A stretch of 17,524 nucleotides of DNA from Syntrophales bacterium (GCA_028712015.1 JAQTRB010000010.1:1-17524), one strand, 5' to 3'. Positions 6,561 through 15,036 are shown, counted from the first letter of the stretch. Notes: generated from the letters alone by a model not told the origin. A program made the numbers and translations.

Positions 6561-7055
6561 ATGAATGCGGAAGACATTGAACTGTTGAAGGAATTTACTG
6601 CAGAACAGATCGAAAAACTGGACGCCATTATCGCCAAACACCGAGGAAAGCCTGGCGGGCTCATCCCCGTTCTGGAAGAGGCGCAGGTTGCGCTGGAATA
6701 CCTGCCGGTTTCCGTTCAAAAAAAGGTCGCCAATGGATTGAATCTTCCGTTCAGCCGGGTCTATGGCGTGGTCACCTTCTATTCCTTCTTCACGATGAAG
6801 CCGCGCGGCCGGCATACGGTCCGCGTATGTCTCGGAACGGCGTGTTACGTCCGCGGCGGCAAGGCGCTGGCGGAGGCGCTGAGGAAGGAGTTCGGCATCA
6901 AAGAAGGCGAAACGACCCCGGACAGAAGGTTCACCTTCGAGTCGGTCCGCTGCCTGGGCGCCTGCGGCCTGGGACCGGTGGTCGTTGTCGATGAAGATGT
7001 CCACGGTCGTATGAAACCATCGAAACTCAAAGACGTACTCAGCCAATACAACTAA
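6561..7055 (+). CDS. NuoE-like 2Fe-2S subunit (24 kDa, thioredoxin-like)
   Basis: 164 residues, the usual length for NuoE/HydC/HndA-type subunits. Residues 1-80 are the helical N-domain (PGGLIPVLEEAQVALEYLP, then the conserved VYGVVTFYSFF). Residues 85-164 are a thioredoxin-like ferredoxin domain with all four 2Fe-2S ligands: Cys90 and Cys95 (CLGTAC), Cys131 and Cys135 (CLGAC). In complex I and in multimeric hydrogenases and formate dehydrogenases this subunit sits against the FMN/NADH subunit. GAAGGAGG (6544-6551) is 9 nt from the ATG, a strong site. It begins the redox half of the cluster and is 13 bp from the next gene. Confidence 0.93.
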   Translation: MNAEDIELLKEFTAEQIEKLDAIIAKHRGKPGGLIPVLEEAQVALEYLPVSVQKKVANGLNLPFSRVYGVVTFYSFFTMKPRGRHTVRVCLGTACYVRGGKALAEALRKEFGIKEGETTPDRRFTFESVRCLGACGLGPVVVVDEDVHGRMKPSKLKDVLSQYN

Positions 7056-7068
7056 CGAGGTAAAGACT

Positions 7069-7452
7069 ATGGCGAAGCTGAAGATTGAAGATTTGAAAAA
7101 AATCAAGGAGAGGATTCATGCCGAAACCGCCCTGCGTGACGGCTCCAATCGGGTCAAGGTCACCGTTCACATGGGAACCTGCGGGATCGCCTCCGGGGCC
7201 AAGGAAGTCATGGACATATTGATGAGCGAAATCGAGGCGGCGGCCGTATCGGATATCTCGGTAACAACCTCCGGGTGCATGGGCCTCTGCAGCCGCGAAC
7301 CGTTGGTCACGGTGGAAATCCTCGGTCAGGAACCGATCAAGTATGAATATGTCAATCCCAACAAGATGAGGCAGATCTTCAAAAGACATGTTCTGGAGGG
7401 TGAGATCCAGACCCCGTTTGTCCTGGCCAGGGGCGCGGAGGTCGTCAAATAG
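7069..7452 (+). CDS. HndB-like thioredoxin-fold 2Fe-2S ferredoxin
   Basis: 127 residues. After a charged helix (LKIEDLKKIKERI) comes a single thioredoxin-like ferredoxin domain with HMGTCGIASGAKEV and TTSGCMGLCSREPLVTV, the signature of HndB of NADP-reducing hydrogenases and of the small subunit in HydABC-type complexes. Only three cysteines are present in the whole protein (MGTC, SGC, GLC), where NuoE has four. The usual first pair C-x4-C is reduced to one, so the 2Fe-2S cluster may have a non-Cys ligand or be absent. GAGG at 7057-7060 precedes the ATG. It probably relays electrons between the NuoE-like and NuoF-like subunits or acts as a structural partner. Confidence 0.88.
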   Translation: MAKLKIEDLKKIKERIHAETALRDGSNRVKVTVHMGTCGIASGAKEVMDILMSEIEAAAVSDISVTTSGCMGLCSREPLVTVEILGQEPIKYEYVNPNKMRQIFKRHVLEGEIQTPFVLARGAEVVK

Positions 7453-7469
7453 AAGAGTCGACGCGTTGC

Positions 7470-7489
7470 GGCTTTCGACGACGGAAGCC
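7470..7489 (+). other. Intergenic hairpin before the nuoF-gltD gene
   Basis: A 7-bp stem GGCTTTC / GGAAGCC with one T-G pair and the six-base loop GACGAC lies in the 79-bp gap after the hndB-like gene. No T-run follows, so it is not a simple terminator. It may stabilise or mark a processing site in the operon mRNA. Confidence 0.3.
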
Positions 7490-7531
7490 CCGCCGAAATG
7501 ATAACCACATGTGAAGGAGGATGAAATCCAC

Positions 7532-10500
7532 ATGAAAGTTTTTCGATCACATCTGTTGCTCTGCGGAGGAACAGGCTGCCATGCATCAGGAAGCCTCGCG
7601 GTAAAAAAGGAATTGATCACCGAACTGGATAAACGGGGCCTGTCCGAAGAAATCAAACTCGTAGAAACCGGCTGCAACGGTTTCTGCGCCATGGGCCCCA
7701 TCATGGTCGTCTATCCGGAAGGCGTCATCTACATGATGATCAAACCCGGGGATGTCCCTGAACTGGTGGAGGAGCATCTGGTCAAGGGACGCGTCCTGGA
7801 AAGACTGCTCTACCGTGAGCCGGTCACCGCGGGAATCATCCCCACGATGCAGGAAATCCCCTTCTTCGCCCTCCAGGATGTGCGGGTTCTCAGGAATCGA
7901 GGCCTGATCGACCCGGAGAAAATCGATGAGTACATCGCCCGTGACGGTTATGCCGGCATGGCCAAAGCCCTGACCGAAATGACTCCGGATCAAATCGTCC
8001 AGGAGGTCCTCGTTTCCGGTCTCCGCGGCCGGGGAGGCGCCGGTTTCCCGACGGGAATGAAATGGAAGTTCGCCGCCGCTTCGCCCGGGAATATGAAGTA
8101 CGTCCTCTGCAACGCCGACGAAGGAGATCCGGGCGCCTTCATGGACCGGAGCGTGCTGGAAGCCGATCCCCATGCGGTTCTGGAAGGGATGGTCATCGCC
8201 GCCAAGGCCATCGGCGCCCATCAGGGTTACATCTACTGTCGGGCCGAGTATCCGCTGGCCATCCACCGCCTGAACATTGCGATCGGCCAAGCCAAGGAAT
8301 ACGGCCTTCTGGGAAAGGATATCCTGGGAACGGGATTCGACTTCGACCTGGAAATCTACCAGGGCGCCGGCGCCTTTGTCTGCGGCGAAGAAACGGCTCT
8401 CATGACCTCCATCGAGGGGAAACGCGGCATGCCGCGACCGAGACCCCCCTTCCCCGCCGTGGCGGGCCTCTGGCAGAAGCCGAGCATCCTGAACAACGTG
8501 GAGACCCTGGCCAACATCGGACAGATCCTGCTCCGCGGCGGCGCCTGGCACGCCGGCGTCGGCACGGAAAAGAGCAAGGGGACCAAGGTCTTCGCGCTCA
8601 CCGGCGACGTGAACAATGTCGGTCTCGTGGAAGTTCCCATGGGAACACCCCTCGGCACCATCGTCTTTGACATCGGCGGCGGCATTCCCAAGGGAAAGCG
8701 GTTCAAGGCCGCCCAGCTCGGCGGACCCTCGGGTGGCATGATTCCCGTGCAGCATCTCAACGCCCCGATCGATTATGAAAAGGTGGCCGAACTGGGCGCC
8801 ATCATGGGTTCCGGCGGTCTGATCGTCATGAACGAGGACTCCTGCGCCGTCGATATGGCCCGCTTCTTCATGGACTTCTGCCAGGACGAATCCTGCGGAA
8901 AGTGCACCCCCTGCCGAGAGGGAACCAAAAGAATGCTCGAAATTTTGACAGGCATCACGCAGGGCAAGGGCAAGGCCGGCGATATCGAGCTCCTCCAGGA
9001 GATGGCGGCCATCATCAAGGACGCATCCCTCTGTGGACTGGGCCAGACGGCCCCGAATCCCGTCCTGAGCACGCTGCGTTATTTCCGTAACGAATACGAA
9101 GACCACATCTACAAGCACCGCTGTTCGGCAGGCGTCTGTACGGCCCTTTTCAAATCTCCCTGCCAGAACGCGTGCCCCGTCGAGATGGACATCCCCTCCT
9201 ACATCGCCCTGATCCGGGAGGACCGACTGGAGGACGCCTACAAGGTGATGCTCCGGACAAACCCCTTCCCGTCGGTCTGCGGACGCGTCTGCGACCACAA
9301 ATGCCAGTTCAAGTGCCGGCGCGGAAAGATGGACGAGCCGATTGCCATCAAGTTCCTCAAGCGGTTCATTTCCGACAACGCCCCGCGGCCCAAGATCGAG
9401 GCCGTTCCGGTCACCCGCAAGGAGAAGATTGCCGTGGTCGGCGCCGGACCCGCCGGGTTGACGGCAGCGAGGGATCTGGCCATCCGTGGGTATAAGATCA
9501 CGGTGTTCGAAGAGCTTTCCGAACCGGGCGGCATGCTCCGCTGGGCGATTCCCTCGTACCGACTGCCGCGTGATATCCTGGCCAAGGAGATCGACGATGT
9601 GCGGGCTCTCGGCGTGGATATCCAATGCAAGAAGCGGGTCGGCAAAGACATCCCCTTCGCAAAGCTGGAAAAAGAGTTCGACTATATTTATCTGGCGCCC
9701 GGCGCGCACAAGAGCCAGAAGATGGGCGTCCCCGGCGAGGAACTCCAAGGCGTTTACGGCGGCGTCGAATTCCTCCGGGATTTCAATGCCCACGAAACCG
9801 CCTGGACGACGGGCAAGAAAAGCCTCGGCTCGAAAGTGGCGGTCATCGGCGGCGGCAACTCGGCGATCGACGCGGCCCGCTGCGCGGCCCGCCTCGGCGC
9901 GGATGTGACGATCCTCTACCGCCGCGAGCGCAAGGACATGCCCGCGGCTGTCGAGGAAATTCAGGCGGCGGAAGAGGAAGGGATCAGGATCGATTTCCTC
10001 GTCGCCCCGCTCAACATCGTGGAAAAGAACGGGAAGGTCATCGGCATCGCCTGCCAGCGAATGAAGCTCGGGGAATTCGACCGCAGCGGTCGTAAAAAAC
10101 CGGTGCCCATCGAGGGTTCCGACTTCACGCTCGGCGCGGATGCCGTCATCGCCGCCATCGGCCAGGTTCCCGACATGTCGTTCGTCCCGACGGAGAGCGG
10201 CATATCGGTCAACAAGTGGAGTACCTTCGATCTGGCCAAGGGAAGCGCCTCCCAGACGACGAACCCCAAGTTCTATGCGGGCGGCGATGCATTGACGGGC
10301 CCCGATACGGTCATCGGGGCCATTGCCGCCGGACATCAGGCCGCCAAGGAGATCGACGGCGCCATCCGCAAGCAAAACGGCGAACCCGCCTACGAGGAGC
10401 CTGCCGAGGAGAAAATCGTCATTCCGTTTGTCCTCGACGAGGACAATCCCGAGGCCCCGCAGACGAAGATGCCGGAGCTTCACGGCCCCGAGCGCAGGAA

Positions 10501-10588
10501 AAGTTTCATCGAAGTGGAGCTGGGATTTACGTTGGAAGATGCGATCAAGGAATCGAAACGGTGCCTGCGGTGTGACGTAGAGATATAA
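7532..10588 (+). CDS. NuoF-type FMN/NADH subunit fused to a GltD/NfnB-type FAD-NAD(P)H oxidoreductase
   Basis: 1018 residues from ATG 7532, chosen because GAAGGAGG (7513-7520) lies 11 nt before it; the upstream GTG 7511 would put that site inside the gene. Domains in order: thioredoxin-like 2Fe-2S (Cys11, Cys16, Cys48, Cys52); NuoF FMN/NADH domain (GLRGRGGAGFPTGMKW 163-178, CNADEGDPGAFMDR 193-206, GAGAFVCGEETALMTS 278-293); 4Fe-4S site (ESCGKCTPC, Cys455/458/461 and Cys501); a cysteine-rich linker (Cys531, 536, 544, 548, 583, 587, 591, 595) like the N-terminus of GltD, able to hold two 4Fe-4S clusters; an FAD site VVGAGPAGLTAA (635-646); and a second dinucleotide site VIGGGNSAIDAA (771-782) with YRRERKDMPA (796-805), the Arg-rich loop that in GltD-type proteins favours NADPH. 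The chain can thus hold FMN, FAD and two pyridine nucleotides. It likely passes electrons between formate dehydrogenase and NAD(P). Confidence 0.92.
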   Translation: MKVFRSHLLLCGGTGCHASGSLAVKKELITELDKRGLSEEIKLVETGCNGFCAMGPIMVVYPEGVIYMMIKPGDVPELVEEHLVKGRVLERLLYREPVTAGIIPTMQEIPFFALQDVRVLRNRGLIDPEKIDEYIARDGYAGMAKALTEMTPDQIVQEVLVSGLRGRGGAGFPTGMKWKFAAASPGNMKYVLCNADEGDPGAFMDRSVLEADPHAVLEGMVIAAKAIGAHQGYIYCRAEYPLAIHRLNIAIGQAKEYGLLGKDILGTGFDFDLEIYQGAGAFVCGEETALMTSIEGKRGMPRPRPPFPAVAGLWQKPSILNNVETLANIGQILLRGGAWHAGVGTEKSKGTKVFALTGDVNNVGLVEVPMGTPLGTIVFDIGGGIPKGKRFKAAQLGGPSGGMIPVQHLNAPIDYEKVAELGAIMGSGGLIVMNEDSCAVDMARFFMDFCQDESCGKCTPCREGTKRMLEILTGITQGKGKAGDIELLQEMAAIIKDASLCGLGQTAPNPVLSTLRYFRNEYEDHIYKHRCSAGVCTALFKSPCQNACPVEMDIPSYIALIREDRLEDAYKVMLRTNPFPSVCGRVCDHKCQFKCRRGKMDEPIAIKFLKRFISDNAPRPKIEAVPVTRKEKIAVVGAGPAGLTAARDLAIRGYKITVFEELSEPGGMLRWAIPSYRLPRDILAKEIDDVRALGVDIQCKKRVGKDIPFAKLEKEFDYIYLAPGAHKSQKMGVPGEELQGVYGGVEFLRDFNAHETAWTTGKKSLGSKVAVIGGGNSAIDAARCAARLGADVTILYRRERKDMPAAVEEIQAAEEEGIRIDFLVAPLNIVEKNGKVIGIACQRMKLGEFDRSGRKKPVPIEGSDFTLGADAVIAAIGQVPDMSFVPTESGISVNKWSTFDLAKGSASQTTNPKFYAGGDALTGPDTVIGAIAAGHQAAKEIDGAIRKQNGEPAYEEPAEEKIVIPFVLDEDNPEAPQTKMPELHGPERRKSFIEVELGFTLEDAIKESKRCLRCDVEI

Positions 10589-10627
10589 GAAGCTGGCGCG
10601 GCAACGGGATCATTGGATCATGACAAA

Positions 10628-10642
10628 GCCTCGCTTCGGGGC
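10628..10642 (+). other. Small hairpin just upstream of the fdhA ribosome site
   Basis: GCCTCG, loop CTT, CGGGGC forms a 6-bp stem (one T-G pair) that ends two bases before the AAGGAG (10645-10650) of fdhA. It could protect the mRNA or tune translation of the selenoprotein. There is no T-run, so it is not a terminator. Confidence 0.3.
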
Positions 10643-10656
10643 GGAAGGAGCATAAG

Positions 10657-13356
10657 ATGGAAAAAAAGATTCCCCTGAATATTGACGGAAGGGATGTGGA
10701 AGCTGCGCCCGGCCAGACCATCCTGGATGTGGCCCGGGAGCAGGGCATTTACATTCCGACACTCTGCCACTACTCCAAAACGACGAACGTGGGCGCCTGC
10801 CGTGTCTGCGTCGTCGAAGTCGAAAAGGCAAGATCTCTGGTTGCTTCCTGCTGCATGCCGGTCAGTCCCGGGATGATCATCAAGACCGATACTCCAAAGA
10901 TCAGAGCTTCGCAAAAACTCATCGTTGAGTTGCTCTGGGCCTCCGGAGATCACAACTGCCTGACCTGCGAACAGAACGGCAACTGCGAACTGCAGAACCT
11001 GGTCTACTGGCTGGGCATCGAGAAACCCCGGTTCAACGTCGATCCCCCGGGATACGAAATTGAAAAAACCAACACGGTGATCCAGCGGGATCTCAACAAG
11101 TGCATTCTCTGCGGCCGCTGCATCCGAGCCTGCAACGAAATCCAGGTCAATGAGATTCTCGACTTCTCTCGTCGCGGCCATCGCGCCAAGGTGGGCCCGG
11201 CCTTCGATGCGGACTACATCGATTCCGATTGTTATTTCTGCGGCGAATGCGTCGACGCCTGTCCGGTCGGGGCGCTGACCTTCAAGCAGGCCCGTTTCGC
11301 GGGACGCCCCTGGGAGATCAAGAAGGTCAAGACGACCTGTACCTACTGCGGCGTCGGCTGCCAGATGGATCTGAATATCCACGACAACCGGATCATCAAG
11401 GTCACCGGCAACCGGGCGTACCAGCAGCCCAACGAGGGTAGCCTCTGCGTCAAGGGACGCTTCGGCCTCGACTTCGTCGGCCATCCCGACCGCCTGAAGA
11501 GCCCCCTGATCCGGAAAGAAAAAGGTGGCGAGTTGGTCCCGGCTACCTGGGAGGAGGCCTATGATTTCATTGCGGAACGTTTGGCCGGGATCAAGAAGAA
11601 GTCCGGACCGGAAAGCATCGCCGGTTTCTCCTCGGCCCGTTGCACGAACGAGGAGAACTATCTCTTCCAGAAATTCATGCGCGCGGGGATCGGCACCAAC
11701 CATGTCGACCATTGCGCCCGTCTCTGACACTCCGTGACGGTGGCCGGTCTGGCCGCCGCATTCGGAAGCGGTGCAATGACCAATTCGATCGAAGAGATCG
11801 AATATACCGACGTGATCCTGGCGACGGGAACCAATACGACGGAAAATCATCCGGTGATCTCATCGCGGGTCAAGCGGGCCGTTCGGCAACGCGGCGCCAA
11901 GCTGATCGTCATCGATCCCCGGGAGATCGACCTGGTCAAGTATGCGACGATCTGGCTCCGGCAGAAACCGGGAACGGACGTGGCGGTCCTGAACGGACTG
12001 ATGAACGTGATCATTGCCGAGGGGCTCTACGCGAGGGAATACGTGGAAAACCGGACGGAAGGATTTGAAGCCCTTCAGAAGACGGTCGCCGCCTACACAC
12101 CCGAGCGGGTCCAGGAGATCTCCGGGGTCCCCGCGGAGGATTTGAAGGCCGCCGCGCGCCTCTATGCGAAGGCCGCCAAGGCCTCCATCCTCTATGCGAT
12201 GGGCATGACGCAGCACATCACCGGAACGGACAATGTGAAGTCCTGTGCCAATCTGGCCATGCTCTGCGGGATGGTCGGGATCGAAGGAGGAGGGGTCAAC
12301 CCGCTCCGTGGTCAGAACAACGTCCAGGGCGCCTGCGACATGGGGGCGCTGCCGAACGTGTTCCCCGCCTATCAGCCGGTCGCGAACGATGAGGTGCGCG
12401 CCAGGTTTGAAAAGGCATGGAACGCAACACTTCCCTCCAAACCGGGGAAAACCATCGTCGAAATCATGGACGCCGCCCACAAGGGAGAGATCAAGGCCCT
12501 CTATATCATGGGCGAAAACCCGATGGTGTCCGATCCGGATCTCGCCCACGTCGAGGCCTCGTTGAATCACCTCGAATTGCTCATCGTTCAGGATATCTTC
12601 CTGACGGAGACGGCAATGCTGGCCGACGCGGTCCTTCCATCCGCATGCTTCGCGGAAAAGGACGGCACCTTCACCAACACGGAAAGAAGGGTTCAGCGCG
12701 TCCGAGCCGCGGTCCCTGCGCCGGGACAGGCAAAGGCCGACTGGGAGATCATCGCCGAAATCTCCGTGAAGATGGGTTACCCGATGTCTTATGCCTCGGC
12801 AGCGGATATCATGAAAGAGATCAACAGCGTCACGCCGAGCTATGCGGGCATCACCTATGAGCGTCTCGAAGAGCAGGGAATCCAGTGGCCCTGCCCCAAC
12901 ACGGACCATCCAGGAACCCGTTTCCTCCACAAGGACCGATTCAGCCGGGGTCGCGGCCTCTTTCACGCCGTCGAGTACATCCCACCGGCGGAACAGACGG
13001 ACGCCGAGTATCCGATCATCCTCTCGACAGGTCGGGTCCTCTACCATTACCATACCGGCACGATGACGCGGCTTTCCAAAGGCTCGATGGAACGCTGTCC
13101 CGAATCCCTCGTTGAGATCAACCCGGCGGATGCGGATAAGCTCGGCATCGCGGACGGTCAGACCGTCAAGGTGACCTCACGGCGCGGCACGCTGCAGGCC
13201 AAGGCGAAAATCACCACCCGCTCCGACCGGGGGACGGTTTTCATGAATTTCCACTTTCATGAGGCGGCGGTCAACCTGCTGACCAATCCGGCGCTCGATC
13301 CCATCGGAAAGATTCCGGAGTACAAGGTCTGCGCCGTCCGGGTGGAGGCGGCATGA
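10657..13356 (+). CDS. fdhA: Formate dehydrogenase catalytic subunit, selenocysteine-containing, with NuoG-like N-terminus
   Basis: 899 residues when the in-frame TGA at 11725-11727 is read as selenocysteine (Sec357); without that the gene appears as two halves. N-terminus: 2Fe-2S ferredoxin (Cys37, 48, 51, 65 or 66); HNCLTCEQNGNC cluster (His99, Cys101, 104, 110); two 4Fe-4S sites CILCGRCIRAC (149-159) and CYFCGECVDAC (192-202). Then the molybdopterin domain with its own 4Fe-4S (Cys228, 231, 235, 264) and Lys266. Active site CARLUH gives Sec357-His358, and Arg551 in NPLRGQNN corresponds to Arg333 of E. coli FdhF; the Sec-to-Arg spacing (194) nearly equals that of FdhF (193). Residues about 780-899 are the guanine-dinucleotide-binding domain. 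It interconverts formate and CO2 in the cytoplasm on Mo or W bis-MGD; no Tat signal is present. AAGGAG lies 6 nt before the ATG. The NuoG-like clusters connect it to the NuoEF-type subunits encoded just upstream. Confidence 0.95.
11725..11766 (+). promoter_or_regulatory. SECIS element of fdhA
   Basis: Directly behind the UGA (11725-11727) is a hairpin with an 8-bp stem, CGGTGGCC (11738-11745) paired to GGCCGCCG (11751-11758). Its five-base loop GGTCT (11746-11750) contains the same GGUCU as the apical loop of the E. coli fdhF SECIS. The stem begins 10 nt after the UGA, as usual in bacteria. An outer pairing TCCG (11731-11734) with CGGA (11763-11766) can extend it. It would recruit SelB with Sec-tRNA. 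Confidence 0.9.
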
Positions 13357-13375
13357 AGTAAGCATTCTGAAAGGG

Positions 13376-13401
13376 AAAAGTCGTCTTAAAGAGGCTTTTT
13401 T
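13376..13401 (+). terminator. Weak rho-independent terminator after fdhA
   Basis: AAAAGTC(G)TC pairs with GAGGCTTTT around loop TTAAA, with one bulged G and one T-G pair, and runs into a T-tract (13396-13401). The stem is AT-rich, so termination is probably partial and the formate channel gene could still be read through. Confidence 0.4.
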
Positions 13402-13425
13402 ACGATATACTTGGGGAAACGTGCC

Positions 13426-13494
13426 ATGAAATTGTTGTACCGGATACTCACGGCAATTCGGGACGAAAACAAACAAGAACGAAGGGAGGAATAA
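13426..13494 (+). CDS. Possible 22-residue leader peptide before the formate channel gene
   Basis: ATG 13426 opens a 22-codon frame (MKLLYRILTAIRDENKQERR...) that ends in TAA 13492-13494, five bases before the channel gene start. Its last codons overlap that gene's ribosome site GGGAGG (13484-13489), so its translation would affect channel synthesis. Only a weak GGGG site precedes it. No homologue is recognised and it may be chance. Confidence 0.22.
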   Translation: MKLLYRILTAIRDENKQERREE

Positions 13495-13498
13495 ATTT

Positions 13499-14377
13499 AT
13501 GGCTTTTAATGCACCAGCGAAAATGGTGGGACTCGTGGCCAACGCGGGGACCTACAAATCGAAACTTTCGATATTTCAATTGTTGATTCGAGGCTTCATG
13601 GCAGGCGCATACATAGGAATCGGCGCCGCCTTGGCTACGGTCTGCTCGACCGGGGTGGCCGCGACCGCCGGGGCGGGCATCGCCAAACTCGTTCTCGGGT
13701 CCGTCTTCCCGGTAGGCCTGATCGCCATTGTCCTGACCGGCATGGAACTATTCACCGGCGACTGCATGCTGGTCCCGATGGCGGCCATGATGAAGCGGGT
13801 TACCTGGGGATCCGTGATTCGAAACTGGTTCTGGGTTTACATCGGAAATATCCTGGGATCCTTCTTCTACGCCTACATCATGGCCTTCGGACCTTTGGTG
13901 GACGGCACAGCGGAGGGGATGGCCGTCAATGCCTTCGGAACGACGGCCGTTAACATCGCCGTGGCCAAGACCTTAACCTACAAGGCAGTCGGCGGACTGG
14001 GCTACTGGTCCTGTTTTGTCAAAGCTATTGGATGTAACTTCTTGGTCAACATCGCCATTCTGCTCGCCATCACGGCAGATGACGTCATTGGAAAATTCTT
14101 TGGGATCTGGTTCCCGATCATGGCCTTCGTATCGACCGGTTTCGAACACTGCGTGGCGAACATGTATTTCCTCCCTGCGGGGAAATATCTGATCGACTGG
14201 TATCCGGCCGTCGTCCAGAAAACGGGAGGGCTGCTGGCCGCCAACAATGGCCTTTCTTGGAGTGATATCTGGTTCTGGAACCTCATCCCGGTGACGGCGG
14301 GCAACATCGTTGGAGGGTTCCTGTTTATCGGCGTTGCCTATTTCTTGATGTTCCGCAAGGAAGTGCCCAAAGATTGA
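13499..14377 (+). CDS. fdhC: Formate channel, FNT (FocA/FdhC) family
   Basis: 292 residues with six hydrophobic segments, the standard FNT size. Family marks: the N-terminal AFNAPAKMVGLVANAGTYKS, first helix RGFMAGAYIGIGAALA (31-46), the half-helix break GMELFTGDCML (81-91), GNILGSFFYAY (116-126), CNFLVNIAILLA (179-190) and GFEHCVANMYFLPAG (214-228). His217 is the central pore histidine, matching His209 of E. coli FocA. FNT proteins are pentameric channels that pass formate, often with a proton. GGGAGG (13484-13489) is 9 nt from the ATG. Placed directly behind fdhA, it most likely imports or exports formate, depending on which way the dehydrogenase runs; in syntrophic growth, export is expected. 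Confidence 0.92.
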   Translation: MAFNAPAKMVGLVANAGTYKSKLSIFQLLIRGFMAGAYIGIGAALATVCSTGVAATAGAGIAKLVLGSVFPVGLIAIVLTGMELFTGDCMLVPMAAMMKRVTWGSVIRNWFWVYIGNILGSFFYAYIMAFGPLVDGTAEGMAVNAFGTTAVNIAVAKTLTYKAVGGLGYWSCFVKAIGCNFLVNIAILLAITADDVIGKFFGIWFPIMAFVSTGFEHCVANMYFLPAGKYLIDWYPAVVQKTGGLLAANNGLSWSDIWFWNLIPVTAGNIVGGFLFIGVAYFLMFRKEVPKD

Positions 14378-14396
14378 TTCCGGGCGGAGGATATTT

Positions 14397-14867
14397 TTGT
14401 CGATATTTGCATGGATAACGTTTGTCCTTTGCGGCTGTGCGGTTTTTCTACGGTACGCTATCACGGGAGATAGCCAGTTCCTGATCTATGCAATCCCCGG
14501 ACTGATCCTTCTCCTTGTCCTGCCGATGACTCTGGGTTGGATGAGCCGCAGGAGCTACGCCAAGGCCGAAGGGGAGTACGACCACAAGGCCAAGAGATAC
14601 CGGATCGGCCAGATCGGTGAATCGACCCGCGGGCGGGTGGTCCGGATCACGGGAAATGTCGAAAAGGTCCGTTTCCGGTGGCTCAACCGGCCTCATTTCC
14701 AGGTGAGGGACGAAACGGGAACCATCCGGGTGATTTTGTTCACATCACCTGCGGAACGCATCGGCGTAGGAGACAGGGTAGAGGTCCTGGGGATCGTCAT
14801 CAAGAACATCTTCGACCGTCTCAGCCAGGCCGTTTCTGCCGTCAGCATCAAAAAAACAGGCTTGTAA
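14397..14867 (+). CDS. Two-helix membrane protein with C-terminal OB-fold domain
   Basis: 156 residues starting at TTG 14397, preceded by GGCGGAGG (14383-14390) at a good 6-nt spacing; no better start exists. Two hydrophobic segments (about residues 3-19 and 27-47) form a hairpin anchor. The soluble part (about 70-153; IGESTRGRVVRITGNVEKVRFRW... IRVILF...VGDRVEVLGIV) reads as a five-strand OB-fold resembling nucleic-acid-binding tRNA/helicase-type OB domains or the NfeD soluble domain. It lies 19 bp behind the formate channel, so it is probably co-transcribed, but its role is not known. I can say only that it is a membrane-tethered OB protein, not which ligand it binds. Confidence 0.72.
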   Translation: MSIFAWITFVLCGCAVFLRYAITGDSQFLIYAIPGLILLLVLPMTLGWMSRRSYAKAEGEYDHKAKRYRIGQIGESTRGRVVRITGNVEKVRFRWLNRPHFQVRDETGTIRVILFTSPAERIGVGDRVEVLGIVIKNIFDRLSQAVSAVSIKKTGL

Positions 14868-14892
14868 GAGCCATCATCAAAGGGAGGTTGTC

Positions 14893-15036
14893 ATGGATTC
14901 ATTGGAATCGAGGTTTCTGCTGGGGTTCATCTTGCTCGGCGTCGCGCCGGTCATTGCCGTTTTCGGAACGGGGATTACGATTGGATTGATGATCTTGGGC
15001 ATGTTGATCGCCGCTTCGGCAGCGTTTGCCTCCTGA
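14893..15036 (+). CDS. 47-residue hydrophobic membrane peptide
   Basis: ATG 14893 has GGGAGG (14882-14887) 5 nt upstream and reads 47 residues to TGA 15034-15036. After a short polar start (MDSLESR), residues 8-24 and 27-46 are two hydrophobic helices separated by Gly-Thr-Gly (VFGTGITIG). It is 25 bp behind the OB-fold gene on the same strand. No family is recognised. The strong ribosome site and clean helical-hairpin composition support a real small membrane protein, perhaps an accessory of the neighbouring channel or OB protein. Confidence 0.6.
   Translation: MDSLESRFLLGFILLGVAPVIAVFGTGITIGLMILGMLIAASAAFAS

Noticed and set aside
7511..7531. GTG 7511 as the start of nuoF-gltD
   Set aside because: The strong ribosome site 7513-7520 would lie inside the coding region; ATG 7532 is correctly placed behind it.
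7586..10483. A 965-codon open frame on the minus strand, opposite nuoF-gltD
   Set aside because: It is the mirror of a strongly coding GC-rich gene; its product has low-complexity Asp/His/Gly/Arg composition, no motif and no ribosome site.
11725..11727. TGA as a true stop or a pseudogene break in fdhA
   Set aside because: It sits exactly at the Sec/Cys active-site position with a SECIS hairpin behind it, and the frame continues intact for 542 more codons.
10618..13053. Two long minus-strand frames (10618-11850 and 11860-13053) opposite fdhA
   Set aside because: Antisense shadows of fdhA without motifs or ribosome sites.
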